From assembly GCA_009926135.1 (NCBI GenBank), contig RFPL01000008.1, forward strand, positions 93,997 through 157,996: a DNA stretch of 64,000 bases, given 5' to 3'. The DNA comes from Sphingomonadaceae bacterium. Its GTDB lineage: Bacteria; Pseudomonadota; Alphaproteobacteria; Sphingomonadales; Sphingomonadaceae. Position 1 is the first letter of the stretch. Each line of letters opens with the position of its first letter. Made by a program: the position numbers and the translations under genes. Below are positions 47,639-55,450 of this stretch, one piece after another. The notes beneath the pieces were generated by a model. The model saw only the letters and a list, made by a program, of their open reading frames with translations, did not search any database and was not told where the DNA came from.

Positions 47639-48270
47639 GGCTTGATGGCTCCGGCTGCGGCGCACTTGGCGCTCGATTCCTGGCTGCCGCCGCCGAGGTA
47701 GGCAACTGCGATGAAGCCCCCGACGACCACGGCAACAAAGCCCGCGGTGGCGAGGCCCAGGTACTTGTCGATGAAGGCCTTGATCGGCGCACCGAACATC
47801 CGGAACAGCACGCCCACGATCATGAAGCTGATCGAGCGGCTGACAATGCTGGCCAGGATGAAGGGCACCAGCGGCATCGAAATGAATCCGGCGGTGATCG
47901 TCAGCAGCTTGAACGGGATCGGGGTCGCCCCCTTGATCATGATGATCTCCGCGCCGAATTCGCGCAGATAGCAGGCCGCTTTGGGGAAGCTTTCCGACAG
48001 GCCCAGTAGCGCGAGCAGTTGGGTACCGATCGTATCGAACAGCAAGTGGCCGATCGCATAGCCGAGCATACCCCCGGCAACCGAGGCGAAGGTTGCGATC
48101 ATTGCAAAGCGGACCGCCTTCTTGGGTTCAGCCAGGCACATCAGCCCCAGCAATGGGTGCGGCGGGATCGGGAAAAAGCTGGCCTCGACAAAGGCGAACA
48201 GCGCCAGCCACCATTCGGCATGGGGATGCGCGGCCTTGGCCATGGTCCAGTCATAGAGGCGGCGCAGCAT
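47635..48270 (-). CDS. YqaA family (DedA-like VTT domain) inner-membrane protein
   Basis: A 211-residue membrane protein with several hydrophobic segments. FVEASFFPIPPHPLLGLMCL, SVAGGMLGYAIGHLLFDTIG and IIMIKGATPIPFKLLTITAG are SNARE-associated/DedA signatures, the last containing the conserved Gly-x-Thr-Pro-Ile-Pro motif. DedA-like proteins are linked to lipid scrambling and envelope homeostasis. It is the first gene of a three-gene operon and is divergent from the GTA cluster. Confidence 0.88.
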   Translation of the reverse strand: MLRRLYDWTMAKAAHPHAEWWLALFAFVEASFFPIPPHPLLGLMCLAEPKKAVRFAMIATFASVAGGMLGYAIGHLLFDTIGTQLLALLGLSESFPKAACYLREFGAEIIMIKGATPIPFKLLTITAGFISMPLVPFILASIVSRSISFMIVGVLFRMFGAPIKAFIDKYLGLATAGFVAVVVGGFIAVAYLGGGSQESSAKCAAAGAIKP

Positions 48271-48334
48271 TGGATTCCCCTTCCTGCCAGCGTGTTTAGA
48301 GGGGCCGGGCAAGGGCGGCAAGCGCAAGCCATCT

Positions 48335-48351
48335 ATAACCAGATTGGTTAT
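48335..48351. promoter_or_regulatory. perfect dyad upstream of the GTA-cluster promoter
   Basis: ATAACCA, three bases, TGGTTAT form perfect seven-base arms. The dyad ends seven bases before a TTGACA -35 element, a position suited to an activator or repressor of the cluster. No known GTA regulator site is recognised. Confidence 0.55.
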
Positions 48352-48357
48352 TTATGC

Positions 48358-48386
48358 TTGACATTGTAACGCTCTTTCGGTACATA
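48358..48386 (+). promoter_or_regulatory. candidate sigma70-type promoter for the GTA cluster
   Basis: TTGACA (48358-48363), a 17-base spacer and TACATA (48381-48386) form a consensus -35 with a weak -10. The first GTA gene starts about 60 bases downstream, preceded by an AAGGAG ribosome binding site. Confidence 0.55.
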
Positions 48387-48447
48387 TTAGGAACATCGCG
48401 ATAGACCGATTCGGATCGGCCTGCCGCCTTCCCAAGGAGCACCGATC

Positions 48448-48981
48448 ATGAGCACGGCTGGCGATGCGCCGCAGGCCGCCGCGCGCCCGCGGCGTGGTCC
48501 GCGCAAGAAAAAGTCGATCAAGATTCCCGCGCTGCTGCGCGAGGGAGCGAAGGAAAGTTCGCTGAGCAAGCATTGGCGCACGTACTTCCTGGCCGCTTTG
48601 GTCGAAACGTCAAACATCACCAAGGCTGCTGCGGCCGCCGGGATCGCGCCCAGCCGGGCTTATCGCGTGCGGCAGGACGATCCCGAATTCCGGGCCCAGT
48701 GGATGGGCGCGCTGGCAGAGGGATATCACAACCTCGAAATGGAGCTGCTCGGCTATCTCCGCGACCCCGATCCTGGCTACAAGATGGATGTCGCCAATGC
48801 CCTGCGCGTGCTTGACCGGCACCGCCACCTCGTGGCCCAGCAACGCGCGCTTGAAGATAACCGCGATGAGGCCGAAGTGCTCGCCTCGATCGATGCGATG
48901 ATCGATGACATGCGCGCACGTTCGGCTGCCAACGACGCCGTGCTGGCGCAGACGGAACGCGGCCATGAACAAGGCGAGTGA
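48448..48981 (+). CDS. GTA small terminase-like DNA-packaging protein
   Basis: A 177-residue protein in the gp1 position. A Lys/Arg-rich N-terminus (RPRRGPRKKKSIKIP) precedes a helix-turn-helix-like segment (ITKAAAAAGIAPSRAYRVRQ), as in small terminase subunits, and a helical C-terminal oligomerisation region. It would help load DNA onto the packaging motor. It overlaps the large terminase gene by 17 bases. Confidence 0.85.
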   Translation: MSTAGDAPQAAARPRRGPRKKKSIKIPALLREGAKESSLSKHWRTYFLAALVETSNITKAAAAAGIAPSRAYRVRQDDPEFRAQWMGALAEGYHNLEMELLGYLRDPDPGYKMDVANALRVLDRHRHLVAQQRALEDNRDEAEVLASIDAMIDDMRARSAANDAVLAQTERGHEQGE

Positions 48982-50293
48982 CGATCGCGCAGCCTGGCTG
49001 CTGCGGCTCGACGCGGCTGAGCGGCAGGCGCTGCTTGGCCGGATGAGCCAGCGCCAGCGGCTGGCGCTGCGCCATCACTGGCACTTGTGGGCACACACCG
49101 GCCAGCTCCCGCCGGATGGCCTCTGGCAGACCTGGCTGATTCTGGCCGGGCGCGGCTTTGGCAAGACACGAGCCGGGGCCGAATGGGTTCGCGCCCGCGC
49201 CCAGGCCGAACCAACCGCGCGCATCGCGCTGGTCGGTGCAACGCTGGGCGAGGCGCGCAGCGTAATGGTTGAGGGCGACAGCGGTCTGCTGGCGATCGCT
49301 CCGCGCGGCATGCGTCCGCAGTTCGAGCCTTCGCGCCGTCTGCTAACCTGGCCCAATGGCGCGCAGGCCACGCTGTATTCGGCCGGTGAGCCGGATTCAC
49401 TACGCGGACCGCAGCAGAGCCATGCCTGGTGCGACGAAATTGCCAAGTGGGATACGGCCGGCGGCAAGGCTGACGCGGCCTGGGACAATCTGCAACTGGG
49501 GTTGCGGTTGGGCGAACAACCACAAGTCGTCGCCACGACCACGCCCCGCGCGGTGCCGCTGGTCAAGCGCCTGCTTGAGGACGACGCTGCGCAGGTCACG
49601 CGCGGTTCAACCTTTGCCAACAAGGCCAACCTTGCAGTTGGCTTCGTGCGGGCAGTTCGCCGCCAGTACGGCAAGAGCCTGCTCGGCCGGCAGGAACTGG
49701 ATGGCGAGCTGCTGGACGATATCGAAGGCGCGCTGTGGACCCGCGCCTTGCTGGAGGCTTGCCGCGAACCGGCAGCCTCCAGCCCAGCCCTGCGCACCGT
49801 GGTGGCGGTCGATCCGCCCGCTTCGGCCGGCGGGGACGAGTGCGGCATAGTCGTCTGCGCGCTGTGCGGGGACGGTCTGGTGCGCGTGCTGGCCGATGCC
49901 TCTGCATCCAAGGCCAGCCCCGAACAATGGGCCCGCGCCGTCGCCAATACCGCCGCATCCTGGTCCGCCGACCGGGTGGTGGCCGAAGCCAACCAGGGCG
50001 GCGCGATGGTCGAATCTGTGCTGCGCGCCGCCGAAGTGAACCTGCCGCTCCGGCTGGTCCACGCCAGCAAGGGCAAGGCCGCCCGCGCCGAACCGATTGC
50101 CGCGCTCTATGAAGCCGGCCGCGTCCGCCACGCCGGGATGTTCCCGGCGCTGGAAGACCAGCTCTGCGGCCTCGTCACCGGCGGTGCCTACAAGGGCCCC
50201 GGCCGCTCCCCCGACCGCGCCGATGCGCTGGTCTGGGCGCTGACCGAACTGGCGCTGAGACCCAAGACCCAGCCGCGGGTGTGGTTAGGGTAG
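48965..50293 (+). CDS. GTA large terminase subunit
   Basis: A 442-residue packaging motor. The ATPase Walker A is GRGFGKT (residues 62-68) and Walker B is AWCDEI with Asp157/Glu158. The C-terminal RNase H-like nuclease has VVAVDPPASAGGDECGIVVC and a late acidic motif DRADALVWALTEL. In GTAs this enzyme packages host DNA headful-style. It ends four bases before the convergent Abi-like gene, whereas the portal gene would normally follow directly. Confidence 0.95.
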   Translation: MNKASDDRAAWLLRLDAAERQALLGRMSQRQRLALRHHWHLWAHTGQLPPDGLWQTWLILAGRGFGKTRAGAEWVRARAQAEPTARIALVGATLGEARSVMVEGDSGLLAIAPRGMRPQFEPSRRLLTWPNGAQATLYSAGEPDSLRGPQQSHAWCDEIAKWDTAGGKADAAWDNLQLGLRLGEQPQVVATTTPRAVPLVKRLLEDDAAQVTRGSTFANKANLAVGFVRAVRRQYGKSLLGRQELDGELLDDIEGALWTRALLEACREPAASSPALRTVVAVDPPASAGGDECGIVVCALCGDGLVRVLADASASKASPEQWARAVANTAASWSADRVVAEANQGGAMVESVLRAAEVNLPLRLVHASKGKAARAEPIAALYEAGRVRHAGMFPALEDQLCGLVTGGAYKGPGRSPDRADALVWALTELALRPKTQPRVWLG

Positions 50294-50297
50294 GATG

Positions 50298-50978
50298 CTA
50301 TTTGGGCCGCATACGCATGACCACCGGTACAGACGAATGAGCGCGCATCCAGTCTCGTGTCTCTAGACAGATCGCGCCCAGTACAAAGAGGATATCTCCG
50401 TACTCAGCCGTAAGGTTGTGACCGATCAGTGGCTCTTGGTGAAAGATCCTGTTCCGCAAGTCTTGGATCCTGCGTACTGCCTGACCTATATCTGCGATCG
50501 ATTTTCCCGCCGTTAGCGATGGGAAAGCTTGCGCAGTCTCTGTCCCCCAGACGGTACGGTTATACGACCTGTGGAGCATAGCAGCCCAAAAACCAAGAGA
50601 TAGAGATGCGACGATCTGTGGCGTACTCGCGACCTTACTATGGATCGAGTAATGACGGCGCTCAGCCTTGATGATATCTTCAACCTGCTTGCTTTTTAGC
50701 ACTGCCCGACAGGCTGGTTCGGAAACCCATTGAGCCCCATATAGGTTTGTCAAAGCGTGGTGCACGACGTTCCTGAGCGCAACCTCGACTGTTTGTAATG
50801 GAAAGTGGAAGCTCTGTCCGATGGCTGCATTCCAGAGGTAAAGACGATGTGCCAAATCCTGATTAAACCCCGCCGCTATCTCGTACGTACGCCAACGCTC
50901 GATAGATACGGAACGAGCGAAAGCGGCGGTTAAGGCTGGGGTAACCACATATGAAGTATTCGCTTGACGCAACGGCAT
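50298..50978 (-). CDS. Abi-like protein (abortive-infection-related family), inserted in the GTA cluster
   Basis: A 226-residue protein of the Abi_2/AbiD-like type by pattern: WNAAIGQSFHFPLQTVEVAL and RNVVHHALTNLYGAQW, and late RIQDLRNRIFHQEPL, which resembles the HEPN-like RNxxxH nuclease motif (R-N-R-I-F-H). Many such proteins are toxin RNases that stop phage growth. Codon use and composition differ from neighbours: 50941-51000 has 26 of 60 G+C against 44 of 60 for the portal's first 60 bases. It is antisense to the GTA genes. The start is uncertain; no clear ribosome binding site was seen. A longer in-frame extension upstream seems spurious. Confidence 0.8.
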   Translation of the reverse strand: MPLRQANTSYVVTPALTAAFARSVSIERWRTYEIAAGFNQDLAHRLYLWNAAIGQSFHFPLQTVEVALRNVVHHALTNLYGAQWVSEPACRAVLKSKQVEDIIKAERRHYSIHSKVASTPQIVASLSLGFWAAMLHRSYNRTVWGTETAQAFPSLTAGKSIADIGQAVRRIQDLRNRIFHQEPLIGHNLTAEYGDILFVLGAICLETRDWMRAHSSVPVVMRMRPK

Positions 50979-51038
50979 AACATTATAAATCCGCACGCGA
51001 GAGCCGGGACTAGAAATAGCCGACCGGACTAGACAGAG

Positions 51039-51079
51039 CCCCCGGACAGCCGAAAGGCCCTCCGGGGGTTTCGCTTTTT
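51039..51079 (+). terminator. intrinsic terminator between Abi-like gene and portal gene
   Basis: CCCCCGGA (51039-51046) pairs with TCCGGGGG (51061-51068), with an inner GCC/GGC hairpin, and is followed by TTTCGCTTTTT. It points in the + direction, so it could stop transcription coming from the terminase gene before the portal gene. Confidence 0.75.
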
Positions 51080-51180
51080 GGCGCAAGCGCCGCGACGAAT
51101 CCACTGTAGTCGCTAGTTTTCCCCACAGCCCCGCAAACTGCGAGGGCTCTGGACTGTCCTTGCCATTGAAAGGCCCCACC

Positions 51181-52332
51181 ATGTCCTTCCTCCAGACCCT
51201 GGCCGCTGCCTTCAAGGGCGGCGCGTCGGCGCGCGTGCCCTTGGCGCGCACTTTCACTTCGCCCTGGTTGTTCGCTGAGGGATCAGCGCGGGCGCCGTTC
51301 GAGTACAATAGCGCGGTCAAGCGGGCCTATCTCGACAATCCGGTGGCGCAGCGCGCGGTGCGGCTGGTGGCCGAGGGGATTGGCGGGGCGCCCTTGCTGC
51401 CCTGCGATCCGCGCCTGGCCGTGCTGGTCCGCGCCACGTCCGCCGGGCAGGCGCTGCTGGAAACGCTCAGCGCGCAGCTGCTGCTGCACGGCAATGCCTA
51501 TGTCCAGGTGGTGAAGGATGGCGCGGGCCGCCCGGCCGAGCTGTTCGCGCTGCGGCCCGAACGGGTTTCGGTGATCGCGGGCGAGGATGGCTGGCCAGCC
51601 GCCTTCAGTTACCGCGTGGGTGAGCGGACCTTGACCATTCCGGTGCAGGACGAGGATGCCAGCCCCAACCTGATCCACATCCGCCACTTCCATCCCGGCG
51701 ACGATCACTATGGCGCCGGATGCCTGGCCGCAGCCGACCAGGCCGTCGCGGTGCACAATGCCGCGTCCGACTGGAACCGCGCGCTGCTGGAAAACGCGGC
51801 GCGGCCATCGGGCGCGCTGGTCTATGATCCGGGCGATGGCGGCGGGCTGAGCGCCGATCAGTTCGAGCGGCTGAAGGCCGAGCTGAGCGCCGCCTATTCA
51901 GGGCTCGCCAATGCCGGGCGGCCGTTGCTGCTGGAAGGTGGGCTGAAATGGCAGGCGCTCAGCCTCTCCCCCGCCGACATGGACTTTGCCGGGCTCAAGG
52001 CTGCCGCCGCCCGCGACATTGCCCTGGCCTTTGGCGTGCCGCCGATGCTGCTCGGCCTGCCGGGCGATGCGACCTATGCCAATTACCGCGAGGCCAACCG
52101 CGCGCTGTGGCGGCTGACGCTGCTGCCGCTTACCAGCAAGATCCTTTCGGCGATCAGCGAGGGGCTGGAGACCTGGTTCCCCGACGCGGCGCTGGCGGTC
52201 GATCTCGACCGCGTGCCGGCCCTGGCCGAGGACCGCGAGCGCCTGTGGGGCCAGGTCAGCGCCGCCGATTTCCTCTCAGCCAGCGAGAAGCGCGCCTTGC
52301 TTGGCCTTCCTGCCTTGGAGAACAAACCATGA
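51181..52332 (+). CDS. GTA portal protein (HK97 family)
   Basis: A 383-residue portal that forms the dodecameric DNA gate at the capsid vertex. Family segments are VQRAVRLVAEGIGGAPLL-like sequence at residues about 51-68, LLLHGNAYVQVVKDGAGRPA, IRHFHPGDDHYGAGCLAAAD and FGVPPMLLGLPGDATYANYR. ATG 51181 was chosen over a TTG seven codons upstream. It overlaps the next small gene (ATGA). A terminator lies about 100 bases upstream, and no convincing promoter is seen between them. Confidence 0.95.
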   Translation: MSFLQTLAAAFKGGASARVPLARTFTSPWLFAEGSARAPFEYNSAVKRAYLDNPVAQRAVRLVAEGIGGAPLLPCDPRLAVLVRATSAGQALLETLSAQLLLHGNAYVQVVKDGAGRPAELFALRPERVSVIAGEDGWPAAFSYRVGERTLTIPVQDEDASPNLIHIRHFHPGDDHYGAGCLAAADQAVAVHNAASDWNRALLENAARPSGALVYDPGDGGGLSADQFERLKAELSAAYSGLANAGRPLLLEGGLKWQALSLSPADMDFAGLKAAAARDIALAFGVPPMLLGLPGDATYANYREANRALWRLTLLPLTSKILSAISEGLETWFPDAALAVDLDRVPALAEDRERLWGQVSAADFLSASEKRALLGLPALENKP

Positions 52333-52637
52333 ATCGTGACGAGATGCTCGCCCGCCTGCTGGCCCAGGCAGCGGACGAGGGTGCCGATCTGGTGACCCTG
52401 CGCGCAGTGATTGAGGAAGCGAGCGAGCTGGGCGCGGAGCGCGTCCTCGCCCGGATGGGCCTCGACGATCCCACCGCCCACAATGACCTGAGTGAACTGC
52501 GGCAGCTGCTGCAGGCCTGGCGCGATGCCAAGACCAGTGCGTGGAAGGCCGCAGTGGGCTGGGCCGTGCGGGGCTGCCTGGCGCTGGTGCTGATCGGGAT
52601 CGCGTTCCGGATCGGCGCGACGGGGCTGCTGCGGTGA
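52329..52637 (+). CDS. small GTA-cluster protein (DUF6127-like), 102 aa
   Basis: A 102-residue protein with helical N-terminal half (ITMNRDEMLARLLAQAAD is not the start; the ORF begins MNRDEMLARLLAQ) and one C-terminal membrane-like helix (VRGCLALVLIGIAFRIGATG). It lies between portal and protease, the position of Rhodobacter GTA gene 3.5. ATGA and TGATG overlaps couple it to both neighbours. Function unknown; it may assist capsid assembly at the membrane. Confidence 0.78.
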   Translation: MNRDEMLARLLAQAADEGADLVTLRAVIEEASELGAERVLARMGLDDPTAHNDLSELRQLLQAWRDAKTSAWKAAVGWAVRGCLALVLIGIAFRIGATGLLR

Positions 52638-53026
52638 TGCGCTTCGCCGGATACGCCGCCCTGTTCGACAAGCGCGATGCCGGGCGCGACACGATCCGCC
52701 GCGGCGCCTTTGCCCGCACCTTGCAAGACCGCGCCGAACCCTTGCCGCTGTTCTGGCAGCATCGTCCGGATCAGCGGATCGGCTGGATCGAGCAGGTGAG
52801 CGAAGATGAACGCGGACTGCGGGTCATTGCCAGCATCGACAATCCCGCTGGCGGGGCTGCCGCCGCGCTGAAGGCCGGGCGGGTGACCGGCCTGTCCTTC
52901 GGCTACCGCGCCCGCGATTTCACCCGCTCTGCCGCCGGGCGCGAACTGACGGCGGTCGACCTGTTCGAGGTCAGCCTGGTCACCCACCCGATGCAGCATT
53001 CGGCGCGGGTCCACCTGCTTGGGTGA
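52637..53026 (+). CDS. GTA prohead protease (HK97 family)
   Basis: A 129-residue serine protease that cleaves the capsid delta domain. The catalytic His42 lies in LFWQHRPDQRIG and Ser87 in GRVTGLSFGY, followed by LFEVSLVTHPM. It starts with an ATG overlapping the previous stop (TGATG). An intrinsic-terminator-like hairpin separates it from the capsid gene. Confidence 0.93.
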   Translation: MRFAGYAALFDKRDAGRDTIRRGAFARTLQDRAEPLPLFWQHRPDQRIGWIEQVSEDERGLRVIASIDNPAGGAAAALKAGRVTGLSFGYRARDFTRSAAGRELTAVDLFEVSLVTHPMQHSARVHLLG

Positions 53027-53051
53027 GACTGCCTGCCCAACCAACTTTGCC

Positions 53052-53076
53052 GGCCGCCCGTGGGGCGGCCTTTTTT
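53052..53076 (+). terminator. terminator-like hairpin between protease and capsid genes
   Basis: GGCCGCCC (53052-53059), loop GTG, GGGCGGCC (53063-53070), then six T. This is a textbook intrinsic terminator placed 18 bases before the capsid start codon, inside a presumed operon. It could attenuate or end transcription from upstream. Confidence 0.85.
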
Positions 53077-53094
53077 GTGAAAGGTACGTGCCCC

Positions 53095-54231
53095 ATGGAT
53101 ATTGAAGTCACCCCCGATCCGCTTGACGCCTCCTTCGATCTGATTGCGCGCCAGGATGCCGCCGAAGCCGCGCTGGGCGAACTGCGCGGCGATGTCGACG
53201 AAGTGAAGAGCCGGCTGGAAAAGGTCAGCCGCGCCGCCGCTCGTCCGGTGCTGTCTGGCGCGATGTCGGCCAGCCCCGAGCTCAAGGGCTTTGTCGATGG
53301 CTACCTGCGCCAGGGCCGCGAGACCGAGTTGAAGGCGGTGACCGGCGCGGTTGCTGCCGATGGCGGCTTTGCCGTCCCGCGTGAGATCGATGCGATGATC
53401 GCCGCCCAGCTCAAGTCGATCAGCCCGATCCGCTCGATCGCGCAGGTCGTCCAGATCGGCACGGCTGGGTACCGCAAGCTCGTCACCGCCAGCGGCACCG
53501 CCTCAGGCTGGGTCAGCGAAACTGCGGCACGGCCGGAAACCACCACGCCGAAGTTCAACGAAATCGTCCCGCCGATGGGCGAACTCTACGCCAACCCGGC
53601 GGCGAGCCAGGCGATGATCGACGATGCGGCCTTCGACCTCGAAGGCTGGCTGGCCAATGAAATCGCCGCTGAATTCGCCCGTGCCGAAGGCCTCGCGTTC
53701 GTCAATGGCAGCGGTACCAACCAGCCGCGCGGTTTCCTCCAGGCGCCGACTGCGCTGACAGCGGATGCCACCCGCGCCTTTGGCACGCTGCAGTTCGTGG
53801 CCAGCGCCAATGCCACCGGGTTCGATACCGCGCCGGAAATGAAGCTGATCGATCTGGTCCATTCGCTGAAGTCAGGTCACCGCCAGGGCGCGACCTTCGT
53901 CATGAATTCCAAGACCATGGCGGCGGTGCGCAAGTTCAAGGCAGCCGACGGCACCTTCCTGTGGCAGCCGGGCGTGCTCGAAGGCCAGCCTTCGCGCCTG
54001 CTGGGCTACCCGGTGGTCGAGGCCGAGGACATGCCGGACATCGCCGCCAACGCCTTCCCGATCGCCTTCGGCAACTTCAAGGCCGGCTACCTGATCGCCG
54101 AACGCCGCACGACCACGATCCTGCGCGATCCCTTCACCAACAAGCCCTACGTCAACTTCTACGCCACCAAGCGCGTGGGCGGCCAGGTGCTGGATAGCGA
54201 TGCGATCAAGCTGCTGAAGATCAGCCTGTAA
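53095..54231 (+). CDS. GTA major capsid protein (HK97 fold)
   Basis: A 378-residue capsid protein. The N-terminal ~90 residues are a charged, coiled-coil delta domain (EAALGELRGDVDEVKSRLEK) expected to be removed by the protease. The HK97 core starts near AVAADGGFAVPREIDAMIAA, with GWVSETAARPETTTPKFNEI, and the E-loop and P-domain follow, ending RVGGQVLDSDAIKLLKISL. It is flanked by a terminator-like hairpin upstream and a strong stem-loop downstream. Confidence 0.96.
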   Translation: MDIEVTPDPLDASFDLIARQDAAEAALGELRGDVDEVKSRLEKVSRAAARPVLSGAMSASPELKGFVDGYLRQGRETELKAVTGAVAADGGFAVPREIDAMIAAQLKSISPIRSIAQVVQIGTAGYRKLVTASGTASGWVSETAARPETTTPKFNEIVPPMGELYANPAASQAMIDDAAFDLEGWLANEIAAEFARAEGLAFVNGSGTNQPRGFLQAPTALTADATRAFGTLQFVASANATGFDTAPEMKLIDLVHSLKSGHRQGATFVMNSKTMAAVRKFKAADGTFLWQPGVLEGQPSRLLGYPVVEAEDMPDIAANAFPIAFGNFKAGYLIAERRTTTILRDPFTNKPYVNFYATKRVGGQVLDSDAIKLLKISL

Positions 54232-54269
54232 CCGGATTGGCGGCCGGGCCTTCCCCAGCTCGACCGCCC

Positions 54270-54305
54270 GCACCCGCGCCGCGTCCCTCTCCCCGGCGCG
54301 GGTGC
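54270..54305 (+). other. strong stem-loop after the capsid gene, no T-run
   Basis: GCACCCGCGCCG and CGGCGCGGGTGC form a perfect 12-base stem around a 12-base loop. The lack of a T-run argues against an intrinsic terminator; RNA stabilisation or processing of the capsid mRNA is an alternative. It lies 31 bases before the next start codon. Confidence 0.75.
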
Positions 54306-54336
54306 ACCCATTTCCCCTCCCAGACGGAGACCGCCC

Positions 54337-54888
54337 ATGAAGCGGGCCATTATCACGCCCTATGCGCTGGCCCCGGCGGCGCTGACTGAACTGAAGGACT
54401 GGCTGGGCCTTGCCAGCCCTGCCGACGACACCCAGCTGACCGCGCTGCTGCGCGCCGCGATCGAACATTGCGAAGACTTCACCGGCCTCATGCCGCTGGA
54501 GCAGACCTGCGAGGAGATCCTGCCCGTTCTGTCCGGCTGGCAGGCGCTGAACGCCCGCCCGGTCCAGGCGATTACCCAGGTGCAAGGCATCCCCGCCCAG
54601 GGCGCGCGCTTTGCCCTGTCGGCCGATGCCTATGCGATTGACTTGACCGCCGATGGCGCGGGCCGGGTGCGGGTGATCGGCCCCGGTGCGGCCGGGCGGG
54701 TGGCAGTGCGCTCCATCGCCGGTCTCGCCGCCAGCTGGACTGCCCTGCCCGAAGCCCTGCGCCACGGGATCCTGCGCCTCGCCGCCAGCCAGTACCGGGC
54801 CCGGGAAAGCGATGGCCTGACCGCTGCCGTGCCGCCCGCTGCCGTAGCCGCGCTGTGGCGACCGTGGCGCCGACTGAAGCTCGCCTGA
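54337..54888 (+). CDS. GTA head-tail connector protein (gp6-like)
   Basis: A 183-residue adaptor. LTELKDWLGLASPADDTQLT and LLRAAIEHCEDFTGLMPLEQ match the phage gp6-like head-tail connector family that binds below the portal. The C-terminal helix VPPAAVAALWRPWRRLKL is typical of GTA forms. The stop overlaps the next ATG (TGATG). Confidence 0.9.
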   Translation: MKRAIITPYALAPAALTELKDWLGLASPADDTQLTALLRAAIEHCEDFTGLMPLEQTCEEILPVLSGWQALNARPVQAITQVQGIPAQGARFALSADAYAIDLTADGAGRVRVIGPGAAGRVAVRSIAGLAASWTALPEALRHGILRLAASQYRARESDGLTAAVPPAAVAALWRPWRRLKLA

Positions 54889-55043
54889 TGGCGCTCGACC
54901 GCCTGTTCGCATCGCTTGAAACCGCCGCCCTTCGCCTGGCGGAAGCCCGGACGGCTGATCGCGCACTCGCTGCCCGCGATCCCGCCAGGCGCTGGCGCGC
55001 GGCCCGGCTGGTCTGGCCGCTGTTCACGAAAGGATCGCCGTGA
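54888..55043 (+). CDS. very small GTA-cluster protein, 51 aa
   Basis: A 51-residue helical, Arg/Ala-rich ORF beginning MALDRLFASLETAALRLAEA. It has TGATG overlaps at both ends, which strongly supports translation. It occupies the place of the head-closure/stopper gene (gp7) of the Rhodobacter GTA, but at less than half that length. No family is recognised. It may be a replacement, a remnant, or an unrelated assembly factor. Confidence 0.7.
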   Translation: MALDRLFASLETAALRLAEARTADRALAARDPARRWRAARLVWPLFTKGSP

Positions 55044-55432
55044 TGGAAGTGCCGCTGCGCACCGCGCTGATCGCCTGGCTGGCCGCCGATCCGGCGCTGG
55101 CTGGCACCCTCAATGCCGTGGTCGAGGAAGCACCCGGCCGCACCGCGCTACCGTGGCTGGCGCTTGCCGCCAGCGCCAGCGCGGACTGGAGCACCAAGGA
55201 ACAGGTGGGCCGCGAGGTTCGCATCGCGCTGGAGCTGCACTGCCGGGGTGACCGGCCTGACACTGCGGCCACGCTGGTCACGGCGATCGAAAACCGGGTC
55301 GCCAGCCTGCCTGCCGCTCAGACCGGTTTCCGCGTGGTCACGTCCCAGTTTCTGCGCGCCCGCGCCGAACAGCGCGCGGCCAACACCCGCGCGATCCTGC
55401 TCGAATACCGCTTCCGGCTGCTCGCCGATTAA
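55043..55432 (+). CDS. GTA tail terminator-like protein (DUF3168)
   Basis: A 129-residue protein with VPLRTALIAWLAADPALAGT at the N-terminus and the DUF3168 core EVRIALELHCRGDRPDTAAT, ending ILLEYRFRLLAD. DUF3168 proteins complete the tail tube at its head end (gp8 position). ATG 55043 overlaps the previous stop. Confidence 0.88.
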   Translation: MEVPLRTALIAWLAADPALAGTLNAVVEEAPGRTALPWLALAASASADWSTKEQVGREVRIALELHCRGDRPDTAATLVTAIENRVASLPAAQTGFRVVTSQFLRARAEQRAANTRAILLEYRFRLLAD

Positions 55433-55450
55433 TCCCGAAAGGAACCAACC

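Noticed and set aside
50982..50987. Minus strand TATAAT as promoter of the Abi-like gene
   Set aside because: It lies only three bases before the ATG and has no matching -35 at 17 bases, so transcription would start inside the coding region.
51000..51030. tRNA 3' fragment or attachment site beside the Abi-like gene
   Set aside because: The minus strand AGTCCCGGCTCTCG vaguely resembles a T-arm and acceptor end, but there is no GTTCRA loop, no paired 5' acceptor, and no integrase.
50979..51320. Long N-terminal extension of the Abi-like protein (340 codons in total)
   Set aside because: The extension reads through the terminator and antisense to the portal start and has no family-like sequence.
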